From NCBI GenBank assembly GCA_903772945.1, contig CAICTM010000077.1, forward strand, positions 1 through 64,000: a DNA stretch of 64,000 nt, written 5' to 3'. Origin of the DNA: Seminavis robusta (lineage: Eukaryota > Bacillariophyta > Bacillariophyceae > Naviculales > Naviculaceae). The translations under genes and the position numbers were made by a program. Positions 11,301-21,327 of the stretch are shown here, piece after piece (positions within the stretch are counted from its first letter, which is position 1; each line of letters begins with the position of its first letter). Under the pieces are notes generated by a model. It was not told where the DNA came from and did no database searches. It saw nothing but the letters and a program-made list of their open reading frames with translations.

Positions 11301-11950
11301 TGATTGAATACCAAAGTCGCTTTGGAGACGTCAAAAAATGATTTTAAGAAACTGTGAGAATCAATCAAATTTGGCACGTTCAGAAATGTTTTGTGCTTAT
11401 CTCAGGGAAGTGTATTCTTTTAGATTTATATGTTTCGACACTCTATTTCTATCCCGTGTTTGCTATGATTGTATATCTTTGACGAGGCAAAGGCGCAATT
11501 ACTCTCACTTCGGTCAATCCTTCCGGAGCATCGCTGTCGGGGAAATGGAGGAGCCTGATGTGGTAAACACACCTGGTTGGATCATTGCGGCTCCACTGCT
11601 TCCTGCTGTTGACTGCCCATTGTTCGTGGTTCATCGTAGGCAAAGCAATGAGGCCCCTGACCTGGGCACCGTTTCCAATGGGGCGGTTGTTGTCATCTCA
11701 AAGGAACTGGTGACCATGGAATGAAATATAGAACTGACCAGGGACGCCAGGGGCTTTGTTGATAGCACCCCTAACATTGTGTTCCAGCTGTGTTGGTCCA
11801 ACGGGCCAACGGAGGGAGATATCAGCTCGGCCAGGTGGCCATCAATGTCTCGCAAAGGCATGTAGTAGACTTCCATTGTAAGCACAAATGGAGGACGTAG
11901 GATGTAGGCAGTTTCTGTGGCAAACTAGAACGATTGCTAAAGGACGTCGG
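8400..11950. other. Gene-free stretch
   Basis: AT-rich, with no open frame over about 130 codons and no recognisable domain. Near 9,555-9,680 there is a diverged two-copy repeat with a period of about 68 bases, built on CTACGTAG-type palindromes and a shared GCACCTCTAT. Minus-strand frames at 11,449-11,885 may be eroded retroelement sequence, given the gypsy remains downstream, but I cannot name a domain. Confidence 0.4.
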
Positions 11951-11979
11951 GTGAACCGGTGGTAGGGGCTGTCGAAGAA

Positions 11980-13650
11980 ACTTGCTGAACTATCCTGACA
12001 GTGTGGCTCAATTCCCAGCTATGTTTTCAGCAGTGAGAACTGCTCAGTTTGCAGACCAAAATGTACTTGACCTAGCCAATGAATATACCGACTCATTGAA
12101 TGGTACCGGTAATGACAATTTCAAATTGACCCTAGCCAATATTTCTTTTTGTTATCTGCTTGAGATGAGTGTTAAAAACTATATAGCTGCTACTGGAAAA
12201 TGAGCATTAACACAAAGTAGTGTTCATATACCCCGGTTTTGGCGAGCTTAATGTAAACATTTAACGAAATGACCAATTTACTTAAGCGACATGACTGAAA
12301 GAATGGGTATTCACGACTGAACTGGTGCAGGTTTCAAAACGCTGTGTTGACAGTTGGGGAGTGCTTGTAAGAGGAAATGGTAAAATCAACAAACAAATGA
12401 TACAGCCACATAAAGAACAACAAGGGGCATGAGGCCGTACCATTTGTTTTTGTATTTTACCATCTTCTGCTGGATCTATTCCACTCCCCAACTACATTAT
12501 TACCAGAGTTTTTCAATGAGTCGGTAGCTAACTATGACTACAAGACTTTCAGAGCTGTGGATTTGGTGTGTCGCAATCAAGGTGATATACAAGTGGAAGA
12601 TTGTTCTCCCAAGGCAATGTGGGATGATGTGATTGAATGGTACCATGTCTCACTGTGTCACCATGGTATGACTCGCAGACAATTGTTAGATGTTGTTTAC
12701 TCTGCTTTCAGAGCTCGTCACATAGAGGAGTATGTCAGAACGAGAAGCAAGAACCTTGGTGTTGGATATGGCGACTGACTTGTCTCCAAAGAATGATGTG
12801 TCCAATCCATTTGAGGAGGTTGCAGTTGATTAATTACATTAGCCTTTGGAAGGTTACTGTTCAAGGTTTTGGTGAAGTAGAGTTCAGTGCTATCACTACT
12901 ATCACTGGATACAGCCACTACCTTTCCTGAGCTAGGGAGGAGGATTGACAACAGGACTGCAGCCCATGCTGCTATCCAGTTTGAAAATCTGTAGCTATCT
13001 CACTATCCCAAGCATGATAGGTGCATCTTTGACCATGGTGGTGAATTCCTTGGTGGTACTTTTCAGGCCATGTTGATTACCCACTAGATCAGTCCAGTCA
13101 GTGCCTACAACTGTCAAGAATTCACAAGGCAATGCTATTTTGCTGAAAGGTCTCACAAGACTATTGGTGATATGTTAAGGACCCAGTGTAATGATGTTGA
13201 CATTGCAAACCTCCAGCATACCAACTTGTTGATTGACGTCTGTGTTAGCCTCAACTGTGTATGCCTTGCGTTCCAAGTGCTGTTCACAGCAGCCTTGGAG
13301 TCTCTCCTGGAGCTTTTGTATTCAGGCGTGATATGATATTGAATGTACACCTATCATTGCTGATTATGAACAGATCAGGCAGCGCCGCCAAGCTCAGATT
13401 GATTGACTATGATGCAGGAAGAGAGAACAGACGCTGTCGATTCAACTAACATGAGCATGCTGGAGACGAAGTGATGGTGATCAAAGCCTGAGGAAACCGT
13501 GATGCCAAGATGGAAGATCCTACCACTGAAGAAGGTTCAGCAGGTCTACAACAATGGGACTTTGTCTATCCTCAAAGCATCAGGTGTGTCAGAGCGACTC
13601 AGTGTCCGTCGTTTGAAGCCTTGCTCCATCGCTGAGATGGTTAAGTTAGT
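11980..13650 (+). pseudogene. Decayed Ty3/gypsy polyprotein fragment with integrase
   Basis: Plus-strand pieces in changing frames line up as a gypsy integrase. The zinc-binding N-domain remnant is WYHVSLCHHGMTR near 12,640. The catalytic core includes PFEEVAVD near 12,810 (first Asp) and FDHGGEFLG near 13,030 (second Asp). The Glu segment is AERSHKTIGDMLRT near 13,150. A C-terminal basic part lies at 13,280-13,490. Stops and frameshifts break every domain. The upstream pieces at 11,982-12,203 and 12,481-12,560 may be earlier parts of the polyprotein. It is in the opposite orientation to the copia fragment that follows. Confidence 0.65.
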
Positions 13651-13829
13651 GTTGGAGGTTGATACATGTGGTGGAATATTATAGATTGGAGAATGAACAT
13701 TGTTTGTTTGCATATGAAAAGATCAAGATAGAAATGTGCCAGCCGATTATTGTGTCCGGCTGAGAATGTTGTGTATTTGTGAAGATAGAAGAATGTGTTG
13801 ACCGTGTGCTTGTCTGAGTTAGTTGTCAA
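13650..13829. repeat. Possible copia-type LTR fragment
   Basis: The stretch begins TGTTGGAGGTTGATACATG, a TGTTG start common for copia LTRs. It sits exactly where the gypsy integrase similarity ends and just downstream (on the minus strand) of the copia RNase H frame. I could not find a partner LTR in the window, so the call rests on position and the terminal motif only. Confidence 0.3.
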
Positions 13830-13972
13830 CTGTCCGAAGATCCAATGTTGCCTTTCCTACAATGGATCATTATCTTGAGAGAAGAAGCAGAGTGTCGAAT
13901 CTGGTTCAATCGTGCATAACCAGTCCCACTAGCTTGTCCTAGTCGTCGACCATGCTTACTTACTTACTCTGC

Positions 13973-14600
13973 TTAGCGCTCCTTCTTTGAACGGACCTTC
14001 TTGTCCGGCCGTGACCCTCCTACTGAGTGCCCCGGCTCTGAGTGTTCCACTACACCCATCAACTTGTCCACATTCTGTTTGAACAGTCGACCTTGGTTCG
14101 GCTTCGTCCAGAAGTCCGCAACCATATCATCAGTTGGACACCAGTCCACACTGATCTCCTTCTTTGCGACTCTGTCGCTCACAAAGAAGTACCTAATGTT
14201 GATGTGCTTCGTTCGCTTGCTACTAGAAGCTTTGCCATTATTTTCTAGAAGTATGGCACTCTTGTTGTCCTGATAGACTATAGTTTCTTTAACTACATAG
14301 CCTTGCTCTCGTAGGAACTGCCTCGTCCAAAGGATCGATGGCATCAGGTCATTAACGGCTACGAGTTCGCTCTCAGTCGAGCTTCTCGTGTTCAACTTCT
14401 GTTTCGTCGAAGTCGATAATGGGTAACCGGTGCCCATGGTCAAACCACCTCCGGTATGACCCCTCATGTTTGGATGGACTGCGAAAGAACCATCCACATA
14501 CCATTTCAATATGCCGCTTCCGTCGGCTTTGAGATGGGTGAAGACATCGGCAATGAGCTCCGGAACCTGACACCAACCGTGCTGACAGCACCGGCATACT
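13973..14600 (-). pseudogene. Ty1/copia RNase H, 3' end of pol, truncated
   Basis: The minus-strand frame ending at 13973 encodes the RNase HI domain of copia elements: KWYVDGSFAVHPN (first catalytic Asp), RSSTESELVAV (Glu), IVYQDNKSAIL (Asp), then TKHINIRYFF and the MVADFWTKP signature. The frame stays open upstream to about 14,600, where similarity to copia ends. Reverse transcriptase, integrase and gag are absent, so this is a 5'-truncated copy. It would end close to its 3' LTR, and the stretch after 13,972 is AT-rich and LTR-like. Confidence 0.8.
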
Positions 14601-15642
14601 CAGCGGAGACTCAGGCGAGAATCCGAGCAGCAGCCGAACGACGCCAGCAGAAAAACATGCGTCTGCTATAGGCGAACCAAACCGGCCTAACGTTGATAAA
14701 CCAACAGATACTCACGGTCAACCAAGACCCGAATCAAATAGATAGCTTTCGAGCGTTAACGATAGAAAGAGCAAACATCGTTAATGAAATAGCCGACCTA
14801 CAAGAAGCCCTGCATTAGAATCGGCAGGTCCGTGTCTCCGTGGCTTCGGTCGTTCCGTTATCTTCCGTGGCTTTGTTCCAATCTCGCTGGGAGAGTTTAC
14901 TGTGTGAAATCCCATATGTTTGAGTACCTTGCCCATTCAGAATTGAAACAAGGTCAGTTCGCTCACAATTTCGACTTCGACGATACAATGATAGTAACCA
15001 ATCAACCTATAAGACTAGTTTTAAACACATTCGCCCTGGGGATACTGCATTGCTTGGTAGGCTGCGGCGTGTTGTTTCGGTTAATGTAGCGATCGCCACT
15101 GACCACATGGTTTTCCTTGATCCATTCTCGAAACTGAACCGGAATGGGGTTTTGATATTCAGTCCACCAATGACCACTCTCTTTCTCTTTCTCTACCCCT
15201 ATTTTCCATGGCTCTTCACATTTGAATGCCTTGTTGTCTTTCCGGTTGGTTTTCAGTTGAGAAGAGTAGCATCACGGAACAATGAACATCCACGGCAGAC
15301 GAAGTTGGCTGGCAAATTGGGCCATTATAGACAGAATTTCACGTTCTTGTTGAGATAACAGACCGTCCTGGCCCTGTGGGTACCGTATCACTGTGGCTGC
15401 TTCTGAGCGGCGGTTGCTCATCCGACGGCTACCGTCGCCGTTCAACGCATTGTGGAAGATAATATGATCGAAAATGAGCCGCCATCCGTCAAAAGAGTGA
15501 CTGCGTCCAGTCCACGCACGCTCCGTTGGCTCTCTCTTAACTGTTCGCTGAAAGAATATCGAGATGAAGCCGCAGTGATCTGGGATGGTATAACTGGCTT
15601 CTTCTAGTTGTTTAGAGCTTAAGTCTACCATGCCAGATTAGT
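14600..15642. other. Gene-free stretch
   Basis: No open frame here carries a recognisable domain. The longest is a 119-codon minus-strand frame at 15272-15631, overlapped by a 102-codon plus-strand frame at 15050-15358. Neither has a convincing coding signature. Confidence 0.35.
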
Positions 15643-15808
15643 GAGGTGTCACGCTGAGAATCTGTGAGCATCCTCGTGACGCCTCTTTACGCTAGATTTT
15701 ATTGCGCGAGAGGTGTACCTCCGGGTCCTCCAAAGCACGATTGGAGAGACTCATATCCAGTGAGCGCCATAGGACTCTCTGTCTCGCCTTGTGCAAAATG
15801 ACGCTCAC
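15643..15808. other. Cluster of stable hairpins, candidate structured RNA or small repeat
   Basis: Several self-complementary arms follow one another: 15643-15653 with 15674-15684 (one G-U pair), 15710-15721 (GAGG-TGTA-CCTC), 15728-15733 with 15741-15746 (CTCCAA/TTGGAG) and 15760-15766 with 15802-15808 (GTGAGCG/CGCTCAC). An alternative pairing joins 15678-15685 with 15711-15718. It matches no RNA family I can recall (not U1-U6, 5S, SRP or tRNA). It could also be a small foldback transposon. The strand of any transcript is unknown. Confidence 0.3.
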
Positions 15809-16435
15809 AATGACCAAAGCTCGCCTTCGGTAAACGGTATGATATGTATTTGCCTTGTTTTCACTTTTACAAAGAAATTTTCACAGTAAGCCTTATACAG
15901 TTTGGGACAGCTTCATCTACAAGCCTTGAAAAAAATTCTTGTCACCATTGGTACCGTTGACATTGTTTACCGTATTCACCACTTCATTGCTGGTGGCAAG
16001 AATAAGGAAACTTTTATTTTATTTAAAAGTGCCACTGCGAAGGACAGGCAGTTTGTGGGGCTCCTGATCCGCTGTCGTTTGGTGCAGTCTGGTCTCAGTC
16101 CATAGGAACACTTCCCATGGGGTCTGTCTGTTTCCCCTCTAAAGTGATGATTTATTTTGTCTTCAGACACTGTTCTTCCTTTGATGGAACCATCACTTCT
16201 TGGCTGCTAAATGTCACATCAAGACCAGTTCCTCTTTTGACCTCTGCAAAATACTTCAAGGAAGCAAAGTATCTTCTCAACGTAACCTTATCAAACTTAG
16301 AGACTTATATATATATATATATATCAATGGCAACGCATGGTCAGATCGCTATTGCCAGGAGACATCCATTCGATTGTGTATTCGATTTCATGGAAGTGCA
16401 GTGTGAAGTTGTGCAAATGGAGGAGAGGTAAGCCT
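15809..16435. other. Gene-free stretch with TA microsatellite
   Basis: No supportable gene. A (TA)n run lies at about 16,306-16,324. Short plus-strand frames (67 and 104 codons) show no domain. Confidence 0.4.
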
Positions 16436-19027
16436 CTACAATGGCTGGTCACCGTCATTCAGTCGTGTCCATACACGGTCAAAGAAAACCTTCTCTGTTG
16501 ACGTGCAAACTGCATTCTGTTTCGGACGAAGACTTTGAAGCCGATCTTTCACTTCCGGTGGACAAAGGGTGCAACGTCGGAAGTGCTCGTACATGTCATT
16601 CGCCTTCTCTGGCAGTCCTTTACGCTTGGTGGGAAATATCCTGCTGAAACCCAAACGACCAGCCTCGCAACAGTAGCGGCAACCAAAACCAGGAAGTCCA
16701 ACCTTGAGGTTTTTCCTGGTACTTCTGCATTCAATGTCCAGTAGATGTACCCTCTGAACCCTGGAGAGCAGCTCAAACAAGAAGGGAGATATGAAAGACT
16801 TGTCTTCTGGAAATACCAAAAGGATAGGAGGGCTTCTTGAAGCCGCCAGTGTCGCATTTGTGGCCGAAAAGGGTGGTTTGGCCACCGAAGCCAGCTGTGT
16901 GGCATCGTTCATGTGGATGCCATCCTTGGAGTCGACCATCCCCATCTTTTCGGCTGCATAACTCCAGAAGTGCTTGGAATCCGCAGCACCTTGGTTGTTC
17001 CTACCCTTCAGCTTGTGGAATATGTCCATCTTTTCCTTCGGAACAGCCTCACAACGACTGAAATGCTGTAATTGGAGAACACAAACGAAGGAAACCATTG
17101 TTGTTAGGGTTCAATTCACCAAATTATAATAATGGTCGGGGGTCGCCATTGCAGTACTCACATCTCGAATCATCATGTTGAAGCTCTGGTAAATTTGAGC
17201 AGTGGAAGAAGGGTAAGCTGAAGATCTTCTCGCCCTTGATCCCGGGTGCACATGAGCACAAAAACGACATCGAATTCCGAGCTGCTTATACGCGACCTTT
17301 CGACTCGTGTTTCGGAACTTGACATCTTCTTGACTTGCTCGGAAGATCTCTAGGAACTCGAGACGAACATAGGACTGGAACTCAGACAACCAGTTGGAGT
17401 CCTCCGGAATAGCAAGCGACATTGGATCTCGAGTTCGAAAGTGCAATACCTCCAATCCTTCCTCTTCTTCTTTTCGCTCCTCAACAGGAGGAGGAGGGGC
17501 CTTGAGGGCACTCGGTTTCTTGTCTTGGTCATCGTCTTGGGTTGCCTTGGGGGGAGCCTGAGGGCTGGACAGTTTCAACGTGGTGGGGAGACTCATTCTC
17601 TTCATCTCTGAAGGTCTGCCAGCTGCAGGGGTGTCTTGCAGAGGCCTGTCGAGAGCCGCTACCGACGTCGGTGATCGGTCCTCTGCAACGTGATCAGCTT
17701 GGGGCGAGGTCGGTTCTTCAGGAGCGAAGAATCCATGTTGAGCCCAAAATGGATCTTCTTCTGGCGTCGATAGAAAGTAGGGCCCAGGAGCCCCTACGCT
17801 TCCCCGCCGTTCTAGCGGTGGCACCATTGGACCAAGGTGATATGCCTTGCGGACACGCGGAGAAGGCAAATTAGCGGGGTTCACAAATCGCGGATAGGGC
17901 TGATGGCGGGCATAGCCACGCCTGTAGTAGGCACGACCACCTCCCATTGGAACCGGCACCCCAGAGACGTAACCGTTCATGTATCTGGGTCTGTAGCCCT
18001 GGCGACGAACCGGGTTGCGCAACATTGCAGGGCCAACAATGCGTCTACCCTGCATCTGCGCAGGGCTCGAGCTTGGCGATGCTATAGGGCTTCTTGAGGA
18101 GGGAGCCGTAACGGGAACGGCTTCATGATCAAGAGGAGGATACACGTCCATTTCATGAATGTACTCTTGCGCATGCGGATGGGGTACATGCATCATGACA
18201 TGTCTACGTGGCATGGGGCTTCTCTGGGGCATCATCGTAGGGTGGGGATGTGGATGCGGAAGCGCGTGAGGATGTGGTCGCGGGTACATCCGATGATGCG
18301 CTCGAGGCAGTGGAGGCATGGGGACATGCATCTCCTCTTCCTCTGCGTAACTAAATGCCAGATCTGGATGCATGTTGTGCATCTCATGTTCGTAAACAAA
18401 ATCTTGTTCAAAGGCGACATTGTCGTCGACATGGGTGTGTTCAAAGTCAAGTTCCATGGGAGGCAAGCCTACCGGCATGGCAAAGTGTAAGTCATTGACA
18501 TCATCGTGCACAGGGCGCTCGACACGCCTCTTCTTGGGAGACATCTCCGAGTGTGCGTCTGGGTTTGGGTGTGGATGGGAGGTGGGATGGGCAAAGTCGT
18601 CGGGCATCCAATCCCTGCCCTGGTTGCTGAATTCTTTCTCCATACCACCATTCTCCATCAACAACGAGTCCAAGTGCCTCAAGTCACTACTGTCGGTGCT
18701 TGCTGCGGGGGGTGCCCTTGCATGTTCTGTTGGAACCGCTGCAACGGTAGGTGCTGCTGTGGGTGCACCGACGCTCCTGATTCCACTTCGACAGGGTCCT
18801 CGACTCCTCGCGGCATACTGAGGTTGATCGGTAGGTTCAAGGCTGACATTCTGAACCGTCCAATCTTGGACTGGCGACGGAGACAAGCTGTAGGAGGGTG
18901 AATCAGTGGGATTGTCAACAGCCGTGAAGGGGCGCACATTCTTCCTACCGGCGCCGGAAGGGAAAGGGCGTTGAATCTCATCAGTTGGCATCTCTGAGGG
19001 TGTCGGCATATCAGAGAGAGCAGACAT
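16436..19027 (-). CDS. Two-zinc-module protein of a diatom-type uncharacterised family
   Basis: Model complement(join(16436..17065,17162..19027)), 831 aa. The intron has a GTGAGT donor and AATTACAG acceptor and is phase 0. The ATG at 19027 has A at -3 and is the first ATG in frame. The N-terminal two thirds are low-complexity, rich in Pro, His and acidic residues (His/Pro runs around residues 240-320). The C-terminal third holds two related Cys/His modules: GIRCRFCAH...MMIRDHFSRC, then GFGCRYC...DMYEHFRRC. Each has CxxC followed by HFxRC, which suggests a zinc-binding CCHC fold. The intron cuts module 1 just before its HFSRC. I recall similar proteins in diatoms without known function. A nucleic-acid or protein-binding role is only inference. 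Confidence 0.75.
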
Positions 19028-19063
19028 GGTTGCTTCCAACAGTAACGTGATGAATTTGTGCAA

Positions 19064-21327
19064 AAGATGTGAAAGTTAAAGGATGCGAACTCAAGGGGGG
19101 GATAGAGATGGCAATGGTCTTAGCGTCAACAGGCGGTCGTTGGTTATCAACTGTATCCTTCGATGACAGATATGTGATAATTTCGTGAAAGTGTGGTGGC
19201 TTTGGGAAGATGTCTACCACAGCAACAACAAGAACAAGAGTAATAACCGCACTTGTCCTATCGGATGAAGACGCAAAAGACTGGGCTTGCAATATATATA
19301 TATCTGCAGACGAGATGGAAGATATCAGAATGCCCAGAACGCAAGCTCGAGACCGAGAAGGGAAGCGAGAAGTAAGGTATGATACCAACTCTCAGCACAA
19401 GTCGCCACTAGCTCGTGAAGTAACCCAGCGGAGAGAAACCGCACTGACGAAGGTCCAAGCACGCGACTTTGGAAGAGGTGTTAGGTGGGTTTGTGATGGG
19501 GCCTTCCGCTACCAAGTGAACGAGAGTCAGTGTTCTACTAGTAGAGTGCTTTATTCCTCTCTCACCACTAACTACCGGTACTAGCTCGTAACCAGGAAGC
19601 CAGGAAGAAGAAAGATACAAAGTTGCCGTTTCCACACTTGCCTGCTGCCTCTCACCAGCATGTACATCTCGTACTGGAACTTACGCACTGACGGTTCATC
19701 TACAGCGAAAATGTTCTTCCAAACCAATTACATGTATTGGTGTCAACAGAATTCATTTAGACCAGCTTGAGACCATTGATATTTTTTTTGTCGCCCAGAA
19801 AGAAGGCCTCTCAGTTCATCCGAAATTTCAAGCCATGTCCAATGCTTCAAGGGTTTTGGTTCACGAAATATTCAATGCAATTAACTCCAACGAAAGATTC
19901 AGAGCATGGTTCAAGAAGTAATATTATCCATTTTCTAACATGGGACATGAGTTACCTGTGGGAATGACATCAGAGGTGCAGTCGACTAGTCAAAATAGAT
20001 TTACAAATAAGGATTGGCAGCTTGCGTCGAATCCAGGGTTCGCCCAGTGTCTCAGCCAGCTCTCAGTCACGAAATATGCGTCGACGCCGCACGCACTTCC
20101 TCTCTTCAGCATCCCTTTTTTTGCTTGCCCAAACACTTTGGCCTCACTGCATGCATGGTCGTCTCCGTTCGATTACAGCCGTCGTGTGTGGCCTTGACAA
20201 CGAGGGTTCGTCTGGTCCTTACAGTTTCCAGATGAATACCGTACGGTAGTCTTCAAGCTGCACGTCCCGACGTTTTCTTTCCGTTCAGGACACAAGAACC
20301 TTGTCCGAACACGACCTTCTCAGCAGCAATTGAAAAAAGCCCCAACCGCTTCAAACTTCGCTCTCCCTTCATATGGCTCGAATAACTGGTTCAGGAGAGA
20401 TTCATCATTCAAGCAATTGGGAGACTCCAGCGCATTCATGATGCAAAGCCGGAAAGTTCCAATAGAAGGTATTCGACTATTGGGGGGTACTGAAGTAGAT
20501 TTGGCCACTGGCATTTCGGGGCCCCAAATTAGCGCTGCAAAGTCTGGGCTTCAACGATCTCTGATCCTGGTTTGGCCAATCCTTGATCGAGCTACTAGCC
20601 CCTAGAACACCCTATGCATATGCGAACGGAGAAGGCGAGTGAAATCACGAGGTGCGCTCATGGGTTGGTTACCCGGTGCTGTCCGGTACCGGTACCGCAC
20701 TGTAGCTGCTCCTTCTCGAGCATACCGGTATCGGTACCGGTACCGGTATCGGTGCTTGAAAAATTCAGCCTTTGAGTCTTGTCGATACTACAGAGGGCTC
20801 AAGGGCCCTTGCTGAAAACGCTGTGATGTGAGGAATGAAATAAGCAATGATCTATACACGGCGACGTCTCATTCCTCCAGTGTGTTGCGCGCCCAGTACA
20901 TGTGCGGAGATACCTTTTCGGTACCGGTACACTATACTGGTATTGGTAGTCGAGCGACAGATGCAGCCGAGGACTTGACCCACTCGGTCAACTCGACGCC
21001 TCTGCTGTCACTTGGTGGCGACTGGACTGACTCAAACGAAACGACACTTCGACAACGATTTCTGTGAAGCACGGCAACGCTTGGAAGGTTGGTTTCCAAT
21101 GCGTCATTGTTAGTTTTAATAATTGAGCATACTGAATCGATTGGTGGTCCAGCACAATTCTACGTTGTTACTGTGTTAGGCTGTACTTGGTAACGTGCAT
21201 ACTGAATTGTGTTGTGATTGTCCAATTGTACGTAGGTTTTTTAAAATTCAATTGTAAGGTTTACCAGAGGGTTGGCAAGCAAGCAGATGATGTATGAAAT
21301 GACGCCCAGTGACGACGACGAGAGCGT
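19064..21327. other. Intergenic stretch with GGTACC/TACCGG repeats
   Basis: No supportable gene. Short (AT)n at about 19,291-19,303 and a cluster of GGTACCGGTACC-type palindromes at about 20,680-20,760. The longest frames (about 90-125 codons) look random. It contains the promoter side of the gene starting at 19027 and the 3' side of the gene ending at 21328. Confidence 0.5.

Noticed and set aside
15272-15631. 119-codon minus-strand frame
   Set aside because: No domain, overlaps another frame of similar length, and no splice or start context supports it.
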